A stretch of DNA of 64,000 nucleotides from Bos javanicus (taxonomy: Eukaryota > Chordata > Mammalia > Artiodactyla > Bovidae), in NCBI RefSeq assembly GCF_032452875.1, contig NC_083869.1:124440001-124504000 (forward strand), in the 5' to 3' direction. Numbering within the stretch: position 1 is the stretch's first letter; every line of letters starts with the position of its first letter. The position numbers and the translations under genes are program-made. The notes under the pieces were generated by a model. It searched no databases and was not told where the DNA came from. It saw nothing but the letters and a program-made list of their open reading frames with translations. Below, in pieces: positions 1 to 10,449 of the stretch.

Positions 1-139
1 GCTGAGAAGTCCAGGATCAAGGTTCTGACTGACTCCGTTTCTGGTGAGATCTCTCTTCCTGACATGCAGACAGTGCCTGCTCACTGTGCCCTCACGTGGT
101 GGTGAGAAAGAGAAAGATGCCTCTCTGATGTTTCTTCTT
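1..139 (+). repeat. Old mammalian interspersed repeat, class not assigned
   Basis: The motifs gaagtccaggatcaagg, ttctggtgagatctctcttcc and ctcacgtggtggtgag match an old repeat that is widespread in mammals, interior part. The same family appears again at the right end of the window. I cannot name it with confidence. Confidence 0.4.
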
Positions 140-262
140 GCTGCTGCTAAGTCGCTTCGGTCGTGTCTGACTCTGTGCGACCCCAGAGACGGCAGCCCAC
201 CAGGCTCCCCCGTCCCTGGGATTCTCCAGGCTAGAACACTGGAGTGGGTTGCCATTTCCTTG
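140..262 (-). mobile_element. Bov-A2 SINE, truncated, antisense on + strand
   Basis: Starts with the (CTG) complement of the (AGC)n tail, then cgacagcac-type Bov-A sequence with ccctgggattctccagg, and stops abruptly at ccatttcct where BovB sequence begins. The second Bov-A monomer is missing. Confidence 0.85.
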
Positions 263-587
263 GAGAAGACTCTTGAGAGTCCATCCTAAAGGAGATCAGT
301 CCTGGGTGTTCATTGGAAGGACTGATGTTGAAGCTGAAACTCCAGTACTTTGGCCACCTGATGCGAAGAGTTGACTCATTGGAAAAGACTCTGATGCTGG
401 GAAGGATTGGGGGCAGAAGGAGAAGGGGACGACAGAGGATGAGATGGCTGGATGGCATCACCGACTCGATGGACATGAGTTTGAGTGAACTCCGGGAGTT
501 GGTGATGGACAGGGAGGCCTGGCGTGCTGCAATTCATGGGGTCGCAAAGAGTTGGACACGACTGAGTGACTGAACTGAACTGAACTG
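263..587 (+). mobile_element. BovB LINE 3' end
   Basis: Carries the BovB 3' signature: gatgctgggaaggattggg, gatggatggcatcaccgact-like sequence, ggacacgactgagtgactg and the terminal (TGAAC)n tail. About 30 bases present in other copies between gagagtcc and atcctaaagg are missing, consistent with a deletion between two short agtcc repeats. Confidence 0.92.
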
Positions 588-594
588 GAAAAAT

Positions 595-801
595 GAAAGT
601 ATTAGTCACTTACTTGTGCCCAACTCCTTGCAACCCCATGGGACTGTAGCCTGCCAGGCTCCTCTGTCCATGGGATTTTCCAGGCAATAATACTGGAGTG
701 GGTTGCCATTCCCTTCTCCAGATCTTCCCAACCCAGGGATCAAACATGGGTCTCCTGCACTGGCTGGCAGATTCTTTACCACTGCACCACCGGGGAAGCC
801 C
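595..801 (-). mobile_element. Bov-tA SINE (sense to EPB41)
   Basis: Read on the minus strand: a tRNA-like head (gggcttccc..., B-box-like gtttgatccctgggt) followed by one Bov-A unit (ccactccagtattattgcc, ggagcctggcaggctacag). The tail faces 595. Confidence 0.9.
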
Positions 802-1447
802 TTTATATATATTCACTGCAACCCAAAATATGTATATGGTGCTAAAACTTTATAATCATTAAAAAAAATTTAAACAAATGAAATGAATTTATATATGTTA
901 ATATAAAGAGTACCCAAATTATATTAAAGATTGCTTGCATATGCATATTAAATACATATAGAATATACATATTTATCTCAAAATATATTTGTAAAGTATA
1001 TTATATATAAAATATAATATACACATTAAATACATATTTATATTAAAATGTATTATCTATATACACTCAGAAAATCTCTGGAAAGAACACAAGAAGTTAG
1101 TTAAAGGACAGGGGAAGAAGGGAAATTTATCTTGTTTCATATTCATCTGGGTCTTTTAATTTCATACTTCATATTTTAAAATTTTAAACTATTAATACAT
1201 ATGACATAATACACAGAAGACACAATATAAAACAATGTACAACATAACTGTATTTTTAAAAAGCAAAATTTATATATGCCTAGAAAAATCTTGCAGATTA
1301 CACCAATTTAATAGTGATCCATCTGGAGGGTAGGATTTAGAGGTCTTTTACTTTCTTCATGATATATTTTCATTATGTTTCAATTTTTCACAATGAGTAT
1401 ATATTACTTATAGGATAAAATTATCTTTTTAAAAACCCAAAATCTTT
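802..1447. other. AT-rich unique intronic sequence
   Basis: Very AT-rich; 880-1060 is low-complexity TA/TTA sequence. No exon, RNA gene or repeat family recognised. Confidence 0.6.
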
Positions 1448-2400
1448 CCATGGACATCAACAGTGGACTGGTTCCAAACTGGGAAAGGAATACATCAAGG
1501 CTGTATATTGTCACCCTGCTTATTTAACTTATATGCAGATTATATCATATGAAATGCTTGGCTGGATAAAGAGTAAGCTGGAATCAAGATTGCCGGGAGA
1601 AATATCAATAACCTCAGATATGCAGATGACATCACCCTTAAGGCAGAAAGCAAAGTGAAACTGAAGAACCTCTTGATGAAAGTGAAAGAGGAGAGTGAAA
1701 AAGTTGGCTTAAAACTCAACATTCAGAAAACTAAGATAATGACATCCAGTCTCATCACTGCCTGGCAAATAGGTGGGGAAACAATGTAAACAGTGACAGA
1801 TTTTATTTTCTTGGGCTCCAAAATGACTGCAGATGGTGATTGCAGCCATGAAATTAAAAGACTCTTGCTCCTTGGAAGAAAAGCTATGACTAACTTAGAC
1901 AGCATATTAAAAGGCAGAGACATTACTTTGCCAACAAAAGCCATCTAATCAAAGCTATGGTTTTCCCAGTAATCATGTATAGATATGAGAGTCAGACCAT
2001 AAAGGAAAGCTCAGTGCGGAAGAATTGATACCTTTGAACTGTGGTGTTAGAGAAGACTCTTGAGAGTCCCTTGGACAGGAAGGAGATCAAACCAGTCAGT
2101 CCTAAAGGAAATCAGTCCTGAATATTCACTGGAAGGACTGATGCTAGAGCTGAAGCTCCAATACTTGGGCCACCTGACTCAAAGAACTGACTCGTTGGAA
2201 AAGACCCTGATGCTGGGAAAGACTGAAGGCAGGAGGAGAAGGGAACAACAGAGGATGAGGTGGTTGGATGGCATTACCGACTCCATGGATATGAGTTTGA
2301 GTAATCTCCGGGAGTTGGTGATGGACAGGGAAGCCTGGCGTGCTGAAGTCCATGGGGTTGCAAAGAGTCAGACACAACTGAGTGACTGAACTGAATTGAA
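1448..2400 (+). mobile_element. BovB LINE, 3' part with reverse transcriptase remnant
   Basis: Contains the end of the BovB reverse transcriptase: a frame reading RYADDITL with the catalytic YADD at 1619-1630, then ESEKVGLKLNIQK. It continues through the BovB 3' end to gactgaactgaattgaa. Frames are broken by stops and small indels, and the 5' two thirds of the element are absent, so it is dead. Confidence 0.93.
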
Positions 2401-3018
2401 AATCTTTGCAATCGGTAAATATCAATCTTCTCTTTGGAGCAATGAAATATTTACATTTTGATATTAAGATTTTTGTTACAGATATGGTTTTTCTTTCCCA
2501 TATTGAAGGAAAGAGGTTTATTATTTTGAAAAGTTCTTTTTTAAAAAATGACACTTAGGTTATTTTTCTTAGTAAGAGTTTTCTTCCCCAATAGCCTGAA
2601 AATCTACTAGATAGTCTTCTCTACTCATCATAAACTCTGTTTTAACTTTTCTCCCTAGAGTTTTCTAGTACAATCATTTACTCCTGAGTAATATTGAATA
2701 TAAAAAGTATCCTCATTGAAAGGGGCTTGGAATCAAGTTTTTTCTTGTCATGTCTCAACTATTCTAAATATTTTTTACTCTTTCATTTTAAAATGAGATT
2801 TTACAGGCAGGGAACAAATATGGAGAGTTGCCAGTCCAAATTAAGAAATATAAATAAACAGGGTCTAAAGGGAAACATTCTACCATAACAAAAGTGTTTT
2901 CCTTCAAAAACAAATGAAAAACAAAATCTGTTTTCAGGTGATACAGTTAAAATTTACTAATCATGATTAACAACATTTACTGCAGTTCCTACAAGTTTAC
3001 TGAAAAATAAACAAAACT
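2401..3018. other. Unique intronic sequence
   Basis: No repeat or exon recognised; ordinary AT-rich intron. Confidence 0.5.
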
Positions 3019-3098
3019 AAGGAAGGCCTGGCATGCTGCAATTCATGGGGTCCCAAAGAGTCGGACACGACTGAGCGACTGAACTGAACTGAACTGAA
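3019..3098 (+). mobile_element. BovB LINE, extreme 3' tail
   Basis: Only the last 80 bases: ggaaggcctggcatgctgc, ggacacgactgagcgactg and four TGAAC-type units. It abuts a CHR SINE directly. Confidence 0.9.
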
Positions 3099-3230
3099 CT
3101 GAAGGACTTCCTTGGTGGTCCAGTGGCTAAGAATCCACATTTCCATTGCAGGGGGCATGGGTTCAATCCCTGGTCAGGGAACTAAGATCCTGCATGCTGT
3201 GGTCAAAAAATAAATATAAAATAAAATAAA
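3099..3230 (+). mobile_element. CHR-type tRNA-derived SINE
   Basis: The head ggacttccttggtggtccag, B-box-like ggttcaatccctggtcaggg, actaagatcctgcatgctg and an A-rich tail are diagnostic of the short CHR-1-like SINE. Confidence 0.85.
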
Positions 3231-3302
3231 AGGACATCTAGTCATAAAGGAGGGGAAAAGTCTCTACCCCTTTAGATACTGGACCAGGGGCTACAAAATA
3301 CC

Positions 3303-3507
3303 ATGTATGGGCTTAGTCATGTCTGATTCTTTCTGACCTCATCGACTGTAGCCTGCTAGGCTCCTCTGTCCACGAAATTTTTCAGGCAAGAATACTGGAG
3401 CGGGTTTCCATTTGCTATTCCCAGGGATCTTCCCCACCCAGGGATTGAACTCACGTTTCCTGCATTGGCAGGCAGATTCTTTGCCACTAGTGCCACCTGG
3501 GAAGCTC
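3303..3507 (-). mobile_element. Bov-tA SINE
   Basis: Full-length, diverged copy; the tRNA-like head is at the right edge (complement of cacctgggaagct) and the Bov-A unit is to the left. Confidence 0.88.
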
Positions 3508-4187
3508 ACAAAATACTAATCTAGACATTTTCAACCTAGAAAAATCTATCCCAAGGCACAAGTCTGAGCATGGTGTTTAGCAGTATTTTGTGTCAATGGG
3601 CTCAGGGCAAAGAGAAAACCACAATGACAAAGGGCATTCCACTGGCAAAGGATTTCCATTCTTCGATCCTTTTTGTTCCTTCCACAGTTCCTTACATACT
3701 TTGATTTGAAAGAAGACTGCTGAAAGGGAACAAAAAAGAACTACAGAGAGGAAAACATGGAGAAGGTTAGAACTCAATAGTCCAGGACAATTTAAATGGA
3801 ACAGGATCAGGCAGCAGCTCTCAACTGTAGGCTGCTACAGTTTCAATCACTACCATTTTGAGAACTGACTTCATATCCTTTTCTTTTCTATTCTTTGTTC
3901 GTCTCCATCTTCTGTTTCTCTCTGTCATTCCTATCTTCCCCTACTTTGCCTAGTTGTAAAAAAAAAAAGAAAAAAATCAAGATCTGACCTACATCTCAAT
4001 AGTGTCTACCTCTGCTGTGCCTTTCTATTATGGAATCTCTACCTTTCAAAGGAAGGCTTTATCTCAATTTCAAAGCCATATGCCATAGCCAGGATTCTAA
4101 AGTGACTCACCACTAGAAAAGGTTGGAAATCCTCTGACCTACTTTAAAAAAAAGAGAGAGAGCCATAAAATGGCTATATTCACTTAC
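3508..4187. other. Intron 6 sequence of EPB41 next to exon 6
   Basis: No repeat recognised apart from an A-rich run near 3958-3977. The expected next FERM exon is not present here. Confidence 0.5.
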
Positions 4188-4230
4188 CACGAACTTGCTT
4201 TTTTATTTCTTTGGCAGAATCCAGCCATGT
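4188..4230 (-). CDS. EPB41: EPB41 exon 6: short FERM exon, 43 nt
   Basis: Seen: a strong acceptor (tttcttctttttacag), then ACA TGG CTG and on, reading TWLDSAKEIKKQVR plus the first base of the next Gly codon, and a strong donor gtaagtg at 4187. This is the usual continuation of the FERM F1 lobe after NATSK, residues 264-277. The exon ends in phase 1, so skipping it would shift frame. The following exon (expected to read on as VPWNFTFNVKF) was looked for in 1-4187 and not found, so the gene continues beyond the left edge. Confidence 0.95.
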
Positions 4231-4394
4231 CTGTAAAAAGAAGAAAAGGCATTCACACAGAACTCCAAAATATATTAACCACAGAGTACCAGTAGCAGGG
4301 TTACGGACCATCTCCAATAGTGTCTCCAGGTCAACCTACATTTCCAACGTTCTTTGCATTTGTTTCACATAGTATAGGGCTTCTGATCAGAGAA

Positions 4395-4620
4395 ACAAGG
4401 AGTCAGACAATTGGGCTTGAATCCTAGGTCTACTACTTCCTGGCTTAGTGATTTTAAGCATCTCTGTACCTCAGTTTCCTCATCTATTAGAGGAAATAAA
4501 ATGCGATATTAGAGGTAGTACCTACCTCAGAGTTATTGTGAAGATTAAGAGAGTTAATATATCAAGTTTTTAGTAAATAAGAAATGTTAAATAAGCACTT
4601 GCTATTTTTATTATTCTGTA
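4395..4620 (+). repeat. MIR SINE
   Basis: MIR landmarks in order: ttgaatcctaggtctactac, acctcagtttcctcatct, agtacctacctcagagtta and gaagattaagagagttaat. Confidence 0.8.
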
Positions 4621-4689
4621 AAGCTCTACAACCAGGATTATTGATATCACCCGGACCTTAATTTTCACTCCAACTTTAACCTCCAGTAT

Positions 4690-4765
4690 CATTCGAGTTC
4701 TCCATGTCAGCACAGTACCTGGTACACGGTTCCTGCTCAGTTAACGTTTACTGAATGAATAACTA
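4690..4765 (+). repeat. L2 LINE, 3' tail
   Basis: Ends in cacagtacctggtacacgg, then ctcagttaacgtttactgaatgaat, the typical L2 terminus. Confidence 0.65.
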
Positions 4766-5260
4766 TTTTGCTTTCTCTGACTACTCTTGCCCACACTAAA
4801 TTCTTCCTTCCCTGTTCTCCAACCACAGTTAAAGTCTGCACACCACGAAGGCAGGACTCCTCAACCCATCGTGGACCATGCAAAACTAACAGCACTTAAA
4901 AAGAACCTCACCATTTCATAGGCAACTTGACTAAATTGAATTGTCTAAGAGATTTTTTATTGACATAAGACATATACAAAAAAGTACATAAAACATACGT
5001 ACAGATCAATAAATTATCAAAGTGAACATACATCATTATAGGTACCCTAGGAGCCCATTCCATGCCTCCTCCCAATCCCCGCCCCCTCACTATTCCCTCT
5101 CCCAAAAGTTTAGAATGGAATTTCAGTTGTATTTAGAAGAGTTAGGTATCTCTTCCTCACCCTGTACCACCCAGGGCAAAGTCCAAGGTGGCCATCCCTG
5201 CTCTACCCAAGGAGTGGGCTTGATCACCACAATCTTACATTATATATTATATTATTTTGA
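4766..5260. other. Intron 5 sequence with a possible old LINE fragment
   Basis: Around 4950-5110 (tttattgacataagacatat, gtgaacatacatcattatag) resembles an old L1-type fragment, but I am not sure. The rest is unremarkable. Confidence 0.35.
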
Positions 5261-5320
5261 GGGCTCCTTTGGTGGCTCAGATGGTAAAGAATCTGCCTGC
5301 AATGCAGGGGACCCAGGTTT
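5261..5320 (+). mobile_element. Bov-tA SINE, head only
   Basis: The tRNA-like head ggtggctcagatggtaaaga and ctgcctgcaatgcagggga, truncated after acccaggttt. Confidence 0.85.
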
Positions 5321-5324
5321 AATT

Positions 5325-5445
5325 ATTCAATTCAGAGCATTTTATTTAGCCAAAAGGTATTTGTAGAATACCTCCATGTGCTAGGCACCAAAGTTACAAA
5401 CAAGAATTTAAAAATAGTGATTGTCCTCAAGGAGCTGTCAGTCTG
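5325..5445 (-). repeat. L2 LINE, 3' end
   Basis: On the plus strand: tgtgctaggcaccaaagttac and cctcaaggagctgtcagtctg, the complement of the L2 3' end. Confidence 0.6.
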
Positions 5446-5522
5446 ATGGAAGAGGTGGGTGGGTGGGTGGGTGGGTGGGTGTGTGTGTGTGTGTGTGTGT
5501 GGGTGTGGGTGTGTGTGTGTGT
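5446..5522 (+). repeat. (GGGT)n/(GT)n compound microsatellite
   Basis: Six consecutive GGGT units at 5457-5480, then a GT run, then two further GGG triplets at 5501-5509, then GT again. It is the expanded tail of the minus-strand Bov-tA that follows. The plus strand is the EPB41 template strand. Confidence 0.95.
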
Positions 5523-5581
5523 GTTAGCCACTCAGTCATGTCTCACTCTTTATGACCCCCAGGCTCCTGGAGAGGAATATC
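5523..5581 (-). mobile_element. Bov-tA SINE, tail half, split by Bov-A2
   Basis: Complement of the Bov-tA end (agccactcagtcatgtctc...); the head half resumes at 5853 after the inserted Bov-A2. Confidence 0.8.
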
Positions 5582-5852
5582 AGAGAAGGCAATGGCACCC
5601 CACTCCAGTACTCTTGCCTGGAAAATCCCATGGACGGAGGAGCCTGGTAGGCTGCAGTCCATGGGGTTTCGGAGAGTCGGACACAACTCTGCGACTTCAC
5701 TTTCACTTTTCGCTTTCACGCATTGGAGAAGGAAATGGCAACCCACTCCAGTGTTCTTGCCTGGAGAATCCCAGGGACGGGGGAGCCTGGTGGGCTTCCG
5801 TCTCTGAGGTTGCACAGAGTCGGACATGACTGAAGCGACTTAGCAGCAGCAG
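5582..5852 (+). mobile_element. Bov-A2 SINE, full dimer, nested in a Bov-tA
   Basis: Two Bov-A monomers (agagaaggcaatggcaccc..., then ggagaaggaaatggcaaccc...) joined by the cttcactttcacttttcgc linker, ending in an (AGC)n tail. It separates the two halves of a minus-strand Bov-tA. Confidence 0.95.
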
Positions 5853-6014
5853 GACTGTAGCCTGCCAGGCTCCTCTGTCCATGGGATCTCCAGACAAGAA
5901 CGCTGGAGTGGGTTGCCATTTCCTTCTCCAGGGGATCTTCCCGACCCAGGGATCAAACCCGGGTCTCCTGCATTGCAGGCAGATTCTTTACCATTTCAGC
6001 CACCAGGGAAGCCC
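5853..6014 (-). mobile_element. Bov-tA SINE, head half
   Basis: Complement reads gggcttccctggtggctgaa, a B-box-like gggtttgatccctgggtcg and the start of the Bov-A unit. Continues the element begun at 5523. Confidence 0.92.
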
Positions 6015-7116
6015 ATAGAAAAGGTTAATAGTGAACAATCAATACGTCTTTAATTCTTAGAGACAGTTAGAAAATGTTTCTCAAAAGAATGTTTAGGGGG
6101 GAAAGGCCCTATGTTTCCCAGGATTCACTAGTCCACTGGCTTCCCTAGAAGGGGTTTTTGCAAAGATGAGAGAAACTGAAACTAGATTATGATTCAGAGA
6201 CATCAACTTTTTTGCCCAGAAATATTTTATCTGAGGAAGGGGGACAATAAGCCCTTTTTTACACAGCCAGGTTTGTACTTTGCTGTATAAACAAACAAAT
6301 TCAGCTTTTTTATTGGACACTTTTAACATGACTTTATACATAAATATATCAATGAATATAAATAAAGCAATTTAATGTTTTCTCATTAAAAAATAAATAG
6401 GCTAGTAAGAGCTACTATAAGGAAATAAAACTTGCTGATACGACAGAGGGCAGATGACACTAACAAAGGCGAAAAGTTTTCAATGCAACTAACAGTTTTG
6501 TACCAATGTAAGCCCTGGAAGTTCAACTGCAAACTGAAAGAATTTTCACTGTTGAATGCCTTCAGATGAGCCAGTTCCCAGCAATTTAAGAATACTGGGT
6601 TCATAGAAAAATTATAACAGTGATTTTTTTTTTTTTTAAGTAGGTACCAGTACTTAGTGACTTTATTTATATGCCAAATTCAAGTGTTCTCAGATACTAT
6701 AACATACACCTGAATGGGGTACACACACATAATATAAAAACATTAGATTTTATCTCACTGAGACTGTATAACACAAAATACTTCTCAGAATATTTTTCTC
6801 AGTTCATGGGAGAATTTGCTAACTCACAGCGGCAGAAAGCTTTTCCCTGTGGTTTTAGAGACATTGAGTTACCTTCGATCTTCCCTTACTAAGTTACGCT
6901 ATATCTTGGAGAGGCAGGCAGGCATAAATACATTCTTAACAACAATAAATGAATTAAAACAATTTTGGCAATGAGGACCAACCTAGTTGTTGTAGTTATC
7001 TGCTTCAAAATCAGCACAGGAAGAAATACAAATATATGTTTAATAAATACTTTCTGATAAGAAAAAAAAAGCAAGTTGGGGAGGTCAGTTTCTTACATTA
7101 CAAGCAGTCTTCTCAC
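6015..7116. other. EPB41 intron 5, unique
   Basis: About 1.1 kb between the nested SINEs and exon 5 with no repeat family recognised; one T-run near 6627-6639. Confidence 0.5.
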
Positions 7117-7221
7117 CTTTGAGGTTGCATTATCCCAAATGGCCAGACCAAAGTAGTCTTCTTCCAAAAGATTGAGGTGTTCACATACTCGTTTAAGTAA
7201 ATCTTGTCCCTTAGCATGTTT
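7117..7221 (-). CDS. EPB41: EPB41 exon 5: FERM F1 lobe, 35 codons
   Basis: Seen: acceptor tctttgcag, then 105 nt in phase 0 reading KHAKGQDLLKRVCEHLNLLE and on through EDYFGLAIWDNATSK, closing AAAG|gtgaga. These are residues 229-263. LNLLEEDYFGLAI is the classic FERM F1-lobe motif. Known: the described alternatively spliced exon 5 of 4.1R encodes exactly 35 residues and influences membrane targeting. Because length and both intron phases are multiples of three, skipping is frame-neutral. The polypyrimidine tract upstream (atatgtatatctttgcag) is interrupted by purines, which fits regulated inclusion, but that is inference. Confidence 0.96.
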
Positions 7222-7825
7222 CTGCAAAGATATACATATTTTGGTTGAGGTTTCCACTTATTCTTTTATTTATTATGAAATAACATAAAACATCAGGTTC
7301 CAATTTCCTCTTTTCTCCTTGGTTACTAACACTTTCAGATGGCTACCCAGTGTAAACAGAACAATGTAATGAAAGTCTTGTTTCTTAATTTGTCAGTTTA
7401 AATATGCATCACAGAAATGGTTGCTTGGAAATGGTGCTGCAATTCAAAGCAAAATCCCACATTCCCTGCATCAAGCATCCCCCATCCTCTATCTTAAACA
7501 TTACATTCTTTATTTTTGGTGCAGTATTTCCTGAAGCTTGCTGTGGGCTACTGTCAGTCACCGTGAGCACCTGAAACAGCTAAATCAGCTGTCGACACTG
7601 ATGTTAACAGTGGCTATGGAAATCATCAAGACTATCATTCCCAGATCAAAAGTCTCAAGTCAATGAGCTGTGTCTCAACTCATGGCCATCTCTTTCAGAA
7701 AAATGCATAAAGTATAAGATTTTAGATGCTCTATAGACATTACTCCTACAATTGTGCTCCAAATAATTTAACATTCTTCTACCTAGAAAATCAAACCACC
7801 ACCAATTTGAGATACTTATATTCCT
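7222..7825. other. EPB41 intron 4, unique part
   Basis: No repeat or additional exon recognised. Confidence 0.5.
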
Positions 7826-7835
7826 GTTTATAGGG

Positions 7836-8109
7836 CTGCTGCTGCTGCTAAGTCGCTTCAGTCCTGTCCGACTCTGTGCGACCCCATAGACGGCAGCCCA
7901 CCAGGCTCCCCCGTCCCTGGGATTCTCCAGGCAAGAACACTGCAGTGGGTTGCCATTTCCTTCTCCAATGCATGAACAGAAAAGTGAAAGTGAAGTCACT
8001 CAGTCGTGTCCAACTCTTCGAGACCCCATGGACTGCAGCCCACCAAGTTCCTCCATCCATGGGATTTTCCAGGCAAGAGTACTGGAGTGGGGTGCCATCG
8101 CCTTCTCCG
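7836..8109 (-). mobile_element. Bov-A2 SINE with 10-bp target-site duplication
   Basis: Complete dimer read on the minus strand, (CTG)n complement at the left. The duplication gtttataggg flanks it at 7826-7835 and 8110-8119, so it is one intact insertion. Confidence 0.95.
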
Positions 8110-8139
8110 GTTTATAGGGAGGAAATGCCATAACTTAGG

Positions 8140-8295
8140 GACTGAGATTTAGAGTCAAAAAGTCCCAGCCTTTTCATTTACTAGCTAAACAACATGAGTT
8201 GATTCAATTAATATTTCTGAACATTACTTTCTCATCTGTAAGAAAAGATTATTTATATCTGCTCTACCTAACAGCTGGAAATGTTGAAAAACTTA
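8140..8295 (+). repeat. MIR SINE, diverged
   Basis: Weak match along tttactagctaaacaacatg, ctttctcatctgtaagaaaag and atttatatctgctctacctaac. Confidence 0.5.
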
Positions 8296-9878
8296 AACAT
8301 GATAATACCTTTTGAGAAATAGTTTTAACATTTCAAAAAATTAGAAATCATTGGCACATCTACATGACACATACCCTTCTCTCAATGAGCTGTTATTTTT
8401 AATGACTATTAGTAATTCACATAGTTGCTAATTCATTTTTAGACTTATCCCATATCATTACATCATTTTCTTCATTTTCTCCCTTCTATGTTTCTAAAGG
8501 ACAGAGATGATTTGAGAATTCTTCACATACAGGTCCCTACTCTCTTCTTTATACTTCCAAAATTCAGAAGTCCTAAAAAGTAAAAGGTGACGTTTATTTT
8601 GTTTTTGTTCAAAGCTCATCTGAAGGGAAATTCTAACCTGATCCATTATGGGCTACTTTTCATTTTTATTGATCCAACTTAGAGTCTTCATATATTTTAC
8701 CATAGAAATAACATGCTTGGTCATGTGCCTACTGCTACACACTTGACTGGGTGTATTATAAAATTTCCATGCCACCAGGGAAGCCCGAAAATTTCCACAG
8801 TATGTACTTATTGCTTTTCTAAAGCCCCAAATATTTTGAATACCGAAACACATCTGCCCCCACGTGCTTCAGATAAAGGGATTCCTATCTAGATCTTGAT
8901 CTGAGTGTGAAGAATGAATGCAGAATAGCTTTCTCCATCTCTAGACTAGTTAGTAGTGAGAAGCAGAAAGAGCAGACCCTAGATCTCCTCTAGTTACCAG
9001 GAATAGTAGCCATTTTTAAAATGCAACAGTGTATTTTTCTTGTTTTTCAAAACTTCAAAGGGGAATTTCTATTAATAAATACAATATAATATTTTAGACT
9101 ACTTATTTGTGCTTTGATATATTTGCATATAAATAAATCAAATTCAAAATAATGTTACATACCTAAGATACAAGTATATATGAGTTATATGTATTAGAAA
9201 TAATCTCAATAATTGCTTTTTATCAAGAATATTATAATTGATAATTACTTCTCTAATTAAAAAAATAGCTGATAGATTTTCAAGGATTTTAACTTGTCTT
9301 GAAGCAAAAGAATAATTAAAATATTAATAACTCTGACATTTCTATTCTTGATTCAATTATTTATTCTTCCTGGAAATAAGAGAATTTTAACAAATGGCAT
9401 TACTTGATGTAAGCTTTTTATATCCTATCTCATGGAGCTAAAGAAATACATTCAATAAACCAAAGCTTATTAGAGTTTAGATCTGGGAGAGCAAAAATGA
9501 ACAGGTAGTAATTTTTTTTTTTTTTTGACAAGTACAATTATGGGGACTGCTAGACCTAGAAACTGAGGCCATCCTGGGAAATCTCGTCACGGAAGGGCAC
9601 TCTATAAATAACCTTTTTTTTCTTAAAATTATTTTGGGTTATAAAAGTAACACATACTCAATTCACAATACATGTATTTGGCAGATACAGAAAAAACTGG
9701 AGATGAAAATAAGACTCACTCATAATCCTTCCACACCTCCACCCCTAGAAAATCACAATTAACGTTTCAGTCCATAGAAACAGTCATTATACAGGGTCTT
9801 ACCTCAGACCACAGCACCGCTTTGAAACATGAAACAATCTGTACGCGTTCTAACTACTGGAAATCGAAACGCACCCAC
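8296..9878. other. EPB41 intron 4, mostly unique and AT-rich
   Basis: A T-run lies near 9511-9526. 9610-9760 (aaaagtaacacatactcaat..., cactcataatccttccacac) resembles an old unassigned repeat also seen near 39.66-39.87 kb. Confidence 0.45.
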
Positions 9879-10091
9879 CTCCACCACACATTCGTAAACT
9901 GTGTCATCCAACAGAGAAACCTTGCAGTGCATGCTTCCGTGCCTTCTGAGGGATTTCTGGGGAGCTTTTAATTCTCTCTCTGCTTTTGATTCAGGACCTT
10001 CTTCTTTTACTTCTATTTTAGAGCACTCCTCAAGTCCTCCTTCTTCCTTAGTCTCAAAATCTGGATCTTCTCTGTGTTCTTCCTGAGCAGG
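9879..10091 (-). CDS. EPB41: EPB41 exon 4: end of headpiece, AUG2, start of FERM domain
   Basis: Seen: after acceptor gctatgtag the frame continues in phase 0 with PAQEEHREDPDFE for 71 codons and ends GTG GTG GAG|gtgggt. These are residues 158-228 of the large isoform. The acidic headpiece gives way to MHCKVSLLDDTVYECVVE, the first strands of the ubiquitin-like F1 lobe of the FERM domain. Known: this lobe takes part in band 3 binding. Both flanking introns are phase 0, so skipping this 213-nt exon would keep frame but remove AUG2. The polypyrimidine tract before the acceptor is weak. I follow the literature numbering, in which AUG2 is in exon 4; no exon 3 was recognised in the intron 10092-13303. 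Confidence 0.96.
9930..9932 (-). promoter_or_regulatory. EPB41: AUG2: alternative downstream start codon of 4.1R
   Basis: ATG encoding Met211 of the large isoform, context gaagcATGc with A at -3, followed by HCKVS. Known: this is the start of the 80-kDa erythroid 4.1R when AUG1 is spliced out, and it coincides with the start of the FERM domain. No in-frame stop separates it from AUG1. Confidence 0.9.
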
Positions 10092-10340
10092 CTACATAGC
10101 CATGACATCACCAAGTCAGTAATAAAGACACTTCACACAACATGCTGTACACATGTTTGCTTATAATGTGGCTACCAATAAAAGCACTAACTGAAGAAGA
10201 AAACTGTTAAATACAAGTGATAAGAAGATTAAATAATTTTTTTCTATAAGAGATACGATCTCCCCAAAGATCCACAGATTCTGCTAGTCTCAAAACTTTA
10301 TAATATAAGGTAAAATTTGCTCTTTTTCCCCTAAAACTGA
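10092..10340. other. EPB41 intron between exons 4 and 2, proximal part
   Basis: Unique sequence; nothing recognised. Confidence 0.4.
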
Positions 10341-10449
10341 AGTGGGTAGCCATTCCCTTCTCCAGGGGATCTTCCCGACCAAGGGATCGAATCTGGATCT
10401 CCTGCATTGCAGGCAGATTCTTTACCAGCTGAGCCACCACGGAAGGCCC
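10341..10449 (-). mobile_element. Bov-tA SINE, head fragment
   Basis: Complement contains the tRNA-like head and the start of the Bov-A unit (ctggagaagggaatggctacc); the tail half is absent. Confidence 0.88.

Noticed and set aside
313..573. Open frames reading MRWLDGITDSMDMSLSELRE (also near 15 kb, 22 kb and 25 kb)
   Set aside because: This is the BovB LINE 3' end, repeated many times in the window, not a host gene.
1..4187. Next EPB41 FERM exon
   Set aside because: The expected VPWNFTF coding sequence was not found on the minus strand; it presumably lies beyond the left edge.
5261..5320. SINE heads as functional tRNA genes
   Set aside because: A- and B-box-like motifs are present in many copies, but the cloverleaf is degenerate and the sequence runs on into SINE body.
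5446..5829. Open frame of 127 codons
   Set aside because: It is translated microsatellite plus Bov-tA/Bov-A2 sequence; the same peptide fragments recur at every SINE copy.
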